Assembly (NCBI GenBank): GCA_024708885.1
Contig: JANJXT010000027.1
Location: 59,515 to 123,514 of the forward strand
Source of the DNA: Thiobacillus sp.
Lineage (GTDB): Bacteria > Pseudomonadota > Gammaproteobacteria > Burkholderiales > Thiobacillaceae
Direction: 5' to 3'
Length of the DNA: 64,000 nt
The notes under the pieces were generated by a model, which saw only the letters and a list, made by a program, of their open reading frames with translations, was not told where the DNA came from and did no database searches. Positions 57,994-64,000 of the stretch are shown in pieces. Every line of letters begins with the position of its first letter. The first letter of the stretch is position 1. Made by a program: the position numbers and the translations under genes.

Positions 57994-60248
57994 CGAAGAC
58001 GACTGCAAAAAAATCCCGTGGCCGCGCAGGCAAGCACAAGATTCCGGCAATCCGCCTGGCCGACCCGTTCTATGAGCGGGAGGTCGAGCGCTACGAATCG
58101 CCGCTGCCGAGCCGCGAATACATCCTGCAATTGCTGACCGAGGCGGGCCACCCGGTCGAGGTGGACGCCTTCATCGAACGGCTGCACATCACCGAGGCCG
58201 AGCGCGACCTGTTCGAGCGCCGCCTGGGCGCGATGCAGCGCGACGCCCAGCTGGTCATCAACCGCAAGCGGCAGTTGTGTCTGCCGGACAAGCTCGACCT
58301 CATCAAGGGACGCGTCGAGGGCCATCCGGACGGCTTCGGTTTCGTCGTGCCCGACGAGGGCGGTGACGACCTCTATCTTTCCGCCAAGGAAATGCACCGC
58401 GTGCTGCATGGCGACCGCGTGCTGGTGCGCGTCGCCGGCTTCGACCGGCGCGGCCGGCGCGAGGCGAAGATCGCCAAGGTGCTGGAGCACGTCAACCGCT
58501 TCATCGTCGGCCGCTATTACCGCGAAGGCGGAGTCGGTTTCCTGATCGCGGAGAACCGCCGCATCAACCAGGACATCCTGGTGCCGGCCGAGCATGCCGG
58601 CAGCGCGCAATCGGGCCAGGTGGTGATGGTGGAAATCCTCACCCAGCCGGGCGCGCACAACGAGGCGGTCGGGCAGGTGACCGAGGTGCTGGGCAGCTAC
58701 ACCGACCCGGGCATGGAAATCGAGATCGCATTGCGCAAGCACGACCTGCCCCACGTCTTCCCGCCGGAGGTCGCGACGCTCGCGGAAAAGCTTCCGGCCA
58801 AGGTGCTGAAAAAAGATCTGGCCGGGCGCGAGGACATTCGCCACCTGCCGCTCGTCACCATCGACGGCGAGACCGCGCGCGATTTCGATGACGCCGTGTA
58901 CTGCGAACCGCTCGGCCGTGGCGGTTTTCGTCTGGTGGTGGCCATCGCTGACGTCAGCCATTACGTCCAGCCGGACGATGCGCTCGATCGCGAAGGCTAC
59001 ACGCGCGGCAATTCGGTGTATTTTCCGCGCCGGGTCATCCCCATGCTGCCGGAGGCGTTGTCCAACGGCCTGTGCTCGCTCAATCCGGACGTCGACCGCC
59101 TCGCCATGGTGTGCGACATGCAGATCGGTGCGGCGGGCGCGATCAGGGATTACCGCTTCTATCCGGGGGTGATCCACTCGCACGCGCGCCTCACCTACGA
59201 TCAGGTGTGGGACTGGCTTTCAGGTGCGGCGAGACCGGAAAAAAAGCAGGCGGCGCTGATGCCGCATCTGCAGGCGCTCGAGACGCTGTTCCGCACGCTC
59301 CTGAAGGCGCGCGCCAAGCGCGGCGCGATCGATTTCGGTTCGACCGAGACGCAGATCGTGTTCGACGACCAGGGCAAGATCGCGGAAATCGTGCCGGTGA
59401 TCCGCAACGATGCGCACCGCATCATCGAGGAATGCATGCTGGCCGCCAACGTGTGCGCGTCGGACTTCCTCCACAAGCACAAGCAGCCCGCGCTGTTTCG
59501 CGTCCACGAAGGACCGACCGCGGAGAAGCTCGCCGCGCTGCGCGACTTCCTCGCCGAGTTCGGCCTCGACCTTGGCGGCGGCGACAAGCCGCACGCCAAG
59601 GACTATGCGGCGCTGCTCGACAGGATCAAGGACCGCCCCGACCACGGGCTGTTGCAGACGGTGATGCTGCGCTCGCTGAAGCAGGCGATCTACAGCCCCG
59701 ACAACAAGGGCCATTTCGGCCTTGCCTACGAGGCCTACACCCACTTCACCTCGCCGATCCGGCGCTACCCCGACCTTCTTGTGCACCGCGGCATCAAGGC
59801 CGTGCTGCTTGGCGAAAAGCTGCCCGCCAAGGGCCTGGCGGACGTCGGTCTGTACTGTTCGATGACGGAACGCCGCGCCGACGACGCCACCCGCGACGTC
59901 GACGCCTGGCTCAAGACCTATTTCATGCGTGACCGCATCGGTGAAGAATACGACGGTACCGTCAGCGCGGTGACGAGCTTCGGCATCTTCGTCGCGCTCG
60001 ACGATATTTTCATCGAGGGTCTGGTCCACGTTTCCGAACTCGGCCAGGATTACTTCCACTACGACCAGGCACGCCACTGGATGCTCGGCGAGCGCACCGG
60101 CAAGCGTTATCGCCTCGGCGACCGCGTGCGCATCAAGGTGATGCGCGCCGACATCGAAACCAGCAAGATCGACTTCAGCCTGATCGAGCAGGTCGAGGCG
60201 CCGGAAGAGACTGTGGCGCCGAAGAAGAAGGGTGGCAGGAAGAAATGA
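57987..60248 (+). CDS. rnr: Ribonuclease R
   Basis: A 753-residue 3'-5' exoribonuclease that degrades structured RNA. Translation must begin at TTG 57987 (MSTKTTAKKSRGRAG): a stop codon lies six codons upstream and the next ATG is about 80 codons later. Domains in order are the N-terminal HTH region, cold-shock domains (GHPDGFGFVVPDEGGDDLYL, split here as GHPDGFGFVVP, about 112), the RNB domain with RDFDDAVYCE (about 299) and FTSPIRRYPDLLVHRG, and S1 (YDGTVSAVTSFGIFVAL, about 653). The tail is lysine-rich (PKKKGGRKK). Confidence 0.95.
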   Translation: MSTKTTAKKSRGRAGKHKIPAIRLADPFYEREVERYESPLPSREYILQLLTEAGHPVEVDAFIERLHITEAERDLFERRLGAMQRDAQLVINRKRQLCLPDKLDLIKGRVEGHPDGFGFVVPDEGGDDLYLSAKEMHRVLHGDRVLVRVAGFDRRGRREAKIAKVLEHVNRFIVGRYYREGGVGFLIAENRRINQDILVPAEHAGSAQSGQVVMVEILTQPGAHNEAVGQVTEVLGSYTDPGMEIEIALRKHDLPHVFPPEVATLAEKLPAKVLKKDLAGREDIRHLPLVTIDGETARDFDDAVYCEPLGRGGFRLVVAIADVSHYVQPDDALDREGYTRGNSVYFPRRVIPMLPEALSNGLCSLNPDVDRLAMVCDMQIGAAGAIRDYRFYPGVIHSHARLTYDQVWDWLSGAARPEKKQAALMPHLQALETLFRTLLKARAKRGAIDFGSTETQIVFDDQGKIAEIVPVIRNDAHRIIEECMLAANVCASDFLHKHKQPALFRVHEGPTAEKLAALRDFLAEFGLDLGGGDKPHAKDYAALLDRIKDRPDHGLLQTVMLRSLKQAIYSPDNKGHFGLAYEAYTHFTSPIRRYPDLLVHRGIKAVLLGEKLPAKGLADVGLYCSMTERRADDATRDVDAWLKTYFMRDRIGEEYDGTVSAVTSFGIFVALDDIFIEGLVHVSELGQDYFHYDQARHWMLGERTGKRYRLGDRVRIKVMRADIETSKIDFSLIEQVEAPEETVAPKKKGGRKK

Positions 60249-60994
60249 GCGAGAAGGCCGCCGAAAAGCTCATTTACGGCTTTCATGCGGTGCTTGCGCG
60301 CCTGCGCCACGATCCCGCGGGGGTGCTGGAAATCTATCTCGACCTCACCCGTCGTGACGCGCGTGCGCGCGATCTCGTGCAGCAGGCGAAGGACAGCGGC
60401 ATCAAACTGGCGCAAGTGGAGGCGGATCGCCTCGCGCGCCTGGTCGGCAGGACGGCACGGCACCAGGGCGTGGTCGCACGGGTACGGCCGGTCGTGCGCG
60501 CCCATTCGCTCGATGACCTGCTGGATGCGGCCGCGACGCCGCCGCTGCTGATTCTCCTCGATGGCGTCACCGACCCGCACAACCTCGGCGCGATCCTGCG
60601 TTCGGCGGATGCCTTCGGAGCGCACGCCGTGATCGCACCGAAGGACAATGCGGTGGGTCTCAATGCGACGGTCGAAAAGGTCGCGTGCGGCGCGGCGGAG
60701 ACCGTGCCTTACCTCATGGTCACCAACCTCGCGCGCACCATCGAGGATCTGCAGGAGCGCAACATCTGGGTGATCGCCGCCGACATGGACGGCACACGAC
60801 GCCTGTCCGAAATCGACGCCACGACCGGCATCGCCTGGGTGCTCGGCGCGGAAGGCAGCGGCATCCGCCGTCTGGTGAAGCAGCGCTGCGACGAGATTGC
60901 GCGCATTCCCATCGGGGGTACGGTGGAGAGCCTCAATGTCTCGGTATCGGCGGCCTTGTGCCTGTACGAGACGGCCCGCCAGCGCGGCGGCTGA
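60245..60994 (+). CDS. rlmB: RlmB, 23S rRNA 2'-O-ribose methyltransferase
   Basis: A 249-residue SpoU-family enzyme methylating G2251 of 23S rRNA. The N-terminal substrate-binding domain begins KLIYGFHAVLARLRH. The trefoil-knot SAM motifs are LLDGVTDPHNLGAILRSADAFG (split: DGVTDPHNLGAILRSA, about 104), WVLGAEGSGIRRLV (about 198) and IPIGGTVESLNVSVSA (about 220). ATGA overlap with rnr shows coupling, the usual rnr-rlmB order. Confidence 0.95.
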   Translation: MSEKAAEKLIYGFHAVLARLRHDPAGVLEIYLDLTRRDARARDLVQQAKDSGIKLAQVEADRLARLVGRTARHQGVVARVRPVVRAHSLDDLLDAAATPPLLILLDGVTDPHNLGAILRSADAFGAHAVIAPKDNAVGLNATVEKVACGAAETVPYLMVTNLARTIEDLQERNIWVIAADMDGTRRLSEIDATTGIAWVLGAEGSGIRRLVKQRCDEIARIPIGGTVESLNVSVSAALCLYETARQRGG

Positions 60995-61008
60995 GGGGCG
61001 GACGCTGC

Positions 61009-61755
61009 ATGCAGCGCTGCGGCGCGTTCGCGCGACGTTCCGTGTGCCGCCTGAGCCTTGTCTTTCTCGCCCTTGTCGGCATGTTCGGTGCCGGATCGCT
61101 GTGCGCCGCGGCGCAGACCTTCGGCCTCGATGATGGCCGGGCAGCGCTTGCGGCCCGAACGCACGCTGAATGGGTGCGCCAGGCGCGGATCCTGGAACGG
61201 CGGCGCGATTGGCCAGGCTTGCTCGTCTGGGGGCGGGACTGGGCGGCGGCCGATGCCGGCAGCGCGCTCGCCCGCTTCGTGCAGGGGCGGGCGCTGGCAG
61301 AGCTCGGGCGCCTGCCCGAAGCGATTGCCGCATACCGTGAAGCCCTGAAAATCGATCCTGCCGATGTGTGGGCGCTCAACAATCTTGGCAATGCCCTGCG
61401 CGACAGCGGACATCCACGCGAGGCGATGCAGGCATACCGCGCCGCAGTGGAAATCGACTCCGGCTACATTGCCGCATGGCACAACCTCGGATGGATGTTC
61501 TATCTGGCGAAGGGCGAGGCCGGCGTGGCGCAGGCGCTGCAACGGCTCGATACGGTCGACCCGAGACTCTCCGGCGTGTGGCGCGCGCTGGCGCTGGATT
61601 ATGCATTGACGCGCGATGCGCGGGTCGCACAGGACGCCGTGCGCGTGCTGCAGGGCCTCGACGCCACCGAGCGCGCACGCCTGTTCCGCATCCTGTTCGA
61701 CGAGGGCTGGAAATCAGGCGGCGGGGTGCTCGAATTCCGCCACCAGCTGGCGTAG
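61009..61755 (+). CDS. Exported TPR protein
   Basis: A 248-residue protein with a signal peptide (RLSLVFLALVGMFGAGSLC, cleavage near AAAQ). At about 85-165 two or three tetratricopeptide repeats are visible (ALAELGRLPEAIAAYREALK, ALNNLGNALRDSGHPREAMQ, AWHNLGWMFYLAKGEAGV). It is 15 bases after rlmB, and its end overlaps the convergent glycosyltransferase gene by 42 bases. Probably a protein-interaction adaptor in the periplasm; no specific role visible. Confidence 0.8.
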   Translation: MQRCGAFARRSVCRLSLVFLALVGMFGAGSLCAAAQTFGLDDGRAALAARTHAEWVRQARILERRRDWPGLLVWGRDWAAADAGSALARFVQGRALAELGRLPEAIAAYREALKIDPADVWALNNLGNALRDSGHPREAMQAYRAAVEIDSGYIAAWHNLGWMFYLAKGEAGVAQALQRLDTVDPRLSGVWRALALDYALTRDARVAQDAVRVLQGLDATERARLFRILFDEGWKSGGGVLEFRHQLA

Positions 61756-62673
61756 CCGGCTCGCCTCCTGCTCGGGACGCATCAGCGCCCGCCGCACGCG
61801 CGCATGGTCGCGCAGGCCGCTGTAGAACACCGCATCCGTCTCGGCGCGCAGGAGCAGCCGCGCCAGGCGGCGTTCGTCGCCGACCGGAAAATAACCGGGG
61901 TAGTCGTCGCCGAGCATGCCGCGATTGCCGGGGATGTCGGACGCCAGCACCGGCACGTCGGCGGCGAGGGCTTCACAGATCACGTTGGCGCCGCCTTCCA
62001 TCAGCGAACTCAATACCAGCAGGCGCGCGTGCGACAGGTGTTTCAGCACCGCGCCATGCGGCGCCTCGCCGCCCCAGTGCCAGCGCGGCAGGCTGGCCTG
62101 CGCCCGCTCGGCGCTCGCCGCCATCTCGTCGCCGAGCGCGCGTCCGAGATGGACGGCCTGGATGCGCGAAGCGTCGGGCAGCAGCGCGGTGGCGAGCGCC
62201 AGGCGGAAGGGATCCTTTTCTTCGCGCAGATGGCCGATCGCCAGCACCTCGAACAGGTCGTCGCGTGCCGGGCTGCGTTCGATGTCGGGCGAGGACTGGT
62301 ATATGACGCGCGTGTTGCCGGTGAGACGCGGCCCGAGCGCGTCGATTCCGCGTTCCTGCAGAACGACGAGGCGGTGCGCGAGTTCCAGTGAGTGTTGCGC
62401 AGCGGCGTCCGTGCGGATATCGCGATAGAGATCCGTGCCGGTCAGGACGACGATCAGCGGGCGGCTTGGATAGCGGTCGGCGAACGCGCGTATCGCCGCG
62501 TGACTGCGGCGCGCGTGCAGCGCGATCATCAGGTCGGCTTCGTGTCCGTCCCACTCGACCTGGGTGCGCACGCCATGCCCTGCTTCGCGCAGGAAGCGCG
62601 CCCAGCGCGCGGCAGTGTGCCAGTTGCCGTTGCGCTGCTGCGGGCCGTAGGGGGTGATGAGGGCAATGTGCAT
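61714..62673 (-). CDS. senB: SenB-like glycosyltransferase (TIGR04348 type)
   Basis: A 319-residue GT-B glycosyltransferase. ATG 62673 (MHIALITPYGPQQRNGN) is chosen because family members start there; 37 in-frame codons upstream cover a repeat. Key segments are LMIALHARRSHAAI (about 59), LIVVLTGTDLYRDI (about 82), LAHRLVVLQERGI and the GT-B C-terminal ANVICEALAADVPVLASDIPGNRG (split: NVICEALAADVPV, about 243). This matches the TIGR04348 family, for which SenB, the selenosugar synthase of selenoneine synthesis (selenophosphate plus UDP-sugar), was described. The senA- and selD-like partners are not nearby, so the product may differ. Confidence 0.7.
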   Translation of the reverse strand: MHIALITPYGPQQRNGNWHTAARWARFLREAGHGVRTQVEWDGHEADLMIALHARRSHAAIRAFADRYPSRPLIVVLTGTDLYRDIRTDAAAQHSLELAHRLVVLQERGIDALGPRLTGNTRVIYQSSPDIERSPARDDLFEVLAIGHLREEKDPFRLALATALLPDASRIQAVHLGRALGDEMAASAERAQASLPRWHWGGEAPHGAVLKHLSHARLLVLSSLMEGGANVICEALAADVPVLASDIPGNRGMLGDDYPGYFPVGDERRLARLLLRAETDAVFYSGLRDHARVRRALMRPEQEASRLRQLVAEFEHPAA

Positions 62674-62710
62674 AAAAAAGCAGTGTAGCGCGTTGCTCGC
62701 GGAGACAATT

Positions 62711-62762
62711 CTGGAAACCGCGGTTGATCGCACCATCGGACACATCCAACTGCGGTTTCCAG
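62711..62762. repeat. Inverted repeat with 16-base arms
   Basis: CTGGAAACCGCGGTTG (62711-62726) and CAACTGCGGTTTCCAG (62747-62762) pair with one mismatch around 20 bases. The right arm recurs at the window end (63984-64000) and, diverged, at 63769-63784. It lies in the 101-base gap between the divergent senB-like and methyltransferase genes. Confidence 0.9.
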
Positions 62763-62774
62763 GATAATTCGCAC

Positions 62775-63566
62775 ATGCAGCCAACGATCGTGACTTCCCG
62801 CGACAACCCGATTTTCAGGCGTTTGAAGAAGCTTGCCGAGTCGGCGCGTGCGCGGCGCGAGGCGCGCATGACGCTGCTCGATGGCGAGCATCTGCTGGAG
62901 GCGTATCTCGACGCGGGCGGCACGCCGCATACGCTGGCGTGCGCGGCATCATGCGCGCCCGGTCGTCTGGACGCACTGGCGGTGCGCGGCGGTGCCGCAC
63001 GCATGCTGGTTCTCGCCGATGCGCTGTTCAGCGAGCTGTCGCCGGTGGCGACGCCGACGGGTGTGCTGGCCGAGGCCGCATGGCTGGCACCGCCGCCGTT
63101 GGAAGCGACGCCGTTGGTGATCGTGCTGGAGAACATCCAGGACCCCGGCAACCTCGGCTCGATGTTGCGTACGGCCGCAGCCGCCGGGGCGACGCTCGCC
63201 GTGCTGTCGAAAGGCTGCCACGATCCCTGGTCGCCCAAGGCCTTGCGTGGCGGGCAGGGTGCGCAGTTCGTGCTGCCGCTGCTGCGCGACGCCGATCTGG
63301 CTGTCTGGCTCGCGGCCTTCGACGGGCAGAGTGTGGCGCTGGCGCTCGACGAATCCCGGGATTTCTACGCGGCAGGCTATACGGGCGCGACGGCGCTGGT
63401 GGTCGGCAATGAAGGCGCGGGTCTGGACGTGGCGACCGCACGCGCGGCGCAGCGGCGCGTGCGGATCCCGATGCCGGGGCGTGTCGAATCGCTGAACGCG
63501 GCCGCGGCGCTGGCGGCTGCGCTGTTCGAAGTGGTGCGGCAGCGCCGTGCAAGCGGCGCTATCTGA
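62775..63566 (+). CDS. SpoU/TrmH-family RNA methyltransferase
   Basis: A 263-residue 2'-O-methyltransferase. ATG 62775 (MQPTIVTSRDNPIFRRLKKL) fits the family; the 17 codons before it come from the inverted repeat. The knot motifs are VLENIQDPGNLGSMLRTA (about 117), ALVVGNEGAGLD (about 207) and IPMPGRVESLNAAAA (about 231). The N-terminal lysine/arginine-rich helix recognises RNA. It is of the RlmB/TsnR type, but the exact RNA target cannot be told. It is a second member besides rlmB at 60245. Confidence 0.9.
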   Translation: MQPTIVTSRDNPIFRRLKKLAESARARREARMTLLDGEHLLEAYLDAGGTPHTLACAASCAPGRLDALAVRGGAARMLVLADALFSELSPVATPTGVLAEAAWLAPPPLEATPLVIVLENIQDPGNLGSMLRTAAAAGATLAVLSKGCHDPWSPKALRGGQGAQFVLPLLRDADLAVWLAAFDGQSVALALDESRDFYAAGYTGATALVVGNEGAGLDVATARAAQRRVRIPMPGRVESLNAAAALAAALFEVVRQRRASGAI

Positions 63567-63575
63567 ACGGCGGAT

Positions 63576-63779
63576 TCAGCGTTTCGGGATTTGCTTGTCG
63601 TAAAGCTGCCTGCCCTGGGCCAGCAGCCGTCCGGCCGCCCGGTATTCTCCGGCGCTTGCGGCCGGTGTTTCGGTGGCGCCGCTGGCGAATATGCCGCAGC
63701 GATAGTCGGCAGCGTGGGCAGCGAACGGCAGGCAGGCCAGGGCCGTGGTGATGGCAATACGATTTAACCTAAAAACCAC
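63576..63779 (-). CDS. Small exported protein, start uncertain
   Basis: A 67-residue reading frame from GTG 63779: a signal peptide (RIAITTALACLPFAAHA) and a short mature part with one cysteine (ADYRCGIFASG) ending YDKQIPKR. No good ribosome-binding site precedes the GTG, which lies inside a repeat arm (63769-63787). The true 5' end may have been replaced by the repeat. Frame to 63821 would give 81 residues, but the extra part is repeat sequence. Function unknown. Confidence 0.45.
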   Translation of the reverse strand: MVFRLNRIAITTALACLPFAAHAADYRCGIFASGATETPAASAGEYRAAGRLLAQGRQLYDKQIPKR

Positions 63780-64000
63780 AGTTGACCGCTCATCATTCTC
63801 ACGAAAGCCGCATGAATACAAGATTTTGTGCCTTCGATGCCGTTCACCTGATGGGTGATTCCGCTACGCACCCGATGGCACGCCTGCTCGTGCGCCTGCC
63901 TTTGTCGCGCCTCCTTGCGGGCCCCGGCCCGCGGCGTCGTTGCTTCGCGGCAGGCACCCGTTCAGACGCACCCTCGGGTGCGTCCAACTGCGGTTTCTAG
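63769..64000. repeat. Repeat unit bounded by inverted ends, at window edge
   Basis: The left end CTAAAAACCACAGTTGACC (63769-63787) and the right end GTCCAACTGCGGTTTCTAG (63982-64000) are imperfect inverted copies (about 15 of 19). Just inside the right end is a hairpin GACGCACCC/GGGTGCGTC (63965-63984). The interior is palindrome-rich (CGGGCCCCGGCCCGCGG type) with no supported gene. It may be a REP-like or MITE-like element, and it may continue beyond the window. Confidence 0.55.

Noticed and set aside
63812..64000. 62-codon reading frame at the window end (MNTRFCAFDAVHL)
   Set aside because: It is made of repeat and palindromic sequence; its last codons are the repeat arm CAACTGCGGTTTC read in frame.

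Overview
The window reads as chromosomal DNA of a GC-rich betaproteobacterium with a chemolithotrophic sulfur-oxidising, NO-reducing lifestyle, most like Thiobacillus or a close relative. This placement is inferred from gene content and order (nor next to sox, soeABC, rhd-tusA-dsrE2, and the betaproteobacterial order der-hflX-hflK-hflC-hisZ-purA-rnr-rlmB). No database search was run.

Layout. 1-4700: start of a response regulator, a PilZ-like protein and alaS. 4800-11900 (minus strand): a nitric oxide reductase operon, norC-norB-norE-norF-norQ, then a DUF4870/Tic20-like membrane protein, a membrane polyferredoxin, norD and a small HMA-like protein with a Cys-rich tail. A candidate NsrR operator lies inside the norC promoter. 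12100-18350 (minus): sox genes in transcription order soxX, soxY, soxZ, soxA, second soxX, second soxA, soxB. Hairpins split them into about three transcription units. No soxCD is present here, so thiosulfate oxidation probably leaves sulfane sulfur for another route. 18400-21700: bepA-type protease, moaC, an unknown secreted protein and a TlpA-type thioredoxin. 21970-26530: soeABC, a cytoplasmic-facing molybdenum sulfite dehydrogenase. 26660-27930: rhodanese, TusA and DsrE2, a sulfur-trafficking set. 28100-30500: a FadL-type porin and an unknown secreted protein.

30560-64000 is mostly core genome: valS, holC, pepA, lptFG, bcp, slyD, accA, tilS, ndk, rlmN, pilW, rodZ, ispG, hisS, yfgM-like, bamB, der, hflXKC, hisZ, purA, tRNA-Leu(CAG), rnr, rlmB. 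After these come a TPR protein, a glycosyltransferase resembling the selenosugar synthase SenB, a second SpoU-type methyltransferase, and repeats that run to the window end.

How it fits together: Sox proteins oxidise thiosulfate in the periplasm. Rhd/TusA/DsrE2 carry sulfane sulfur in the cytoplasm. SoeABC oxidises the resulting sulfite and passes electrons to quinone. NorBC detoxifies or respires NO. The points most worth a second look are the doubled soxXA genes, the accessory genes inside the nor operon, the SenB-like gene standing alone, the missing hfq between der and hflX, and several inverted repeats.
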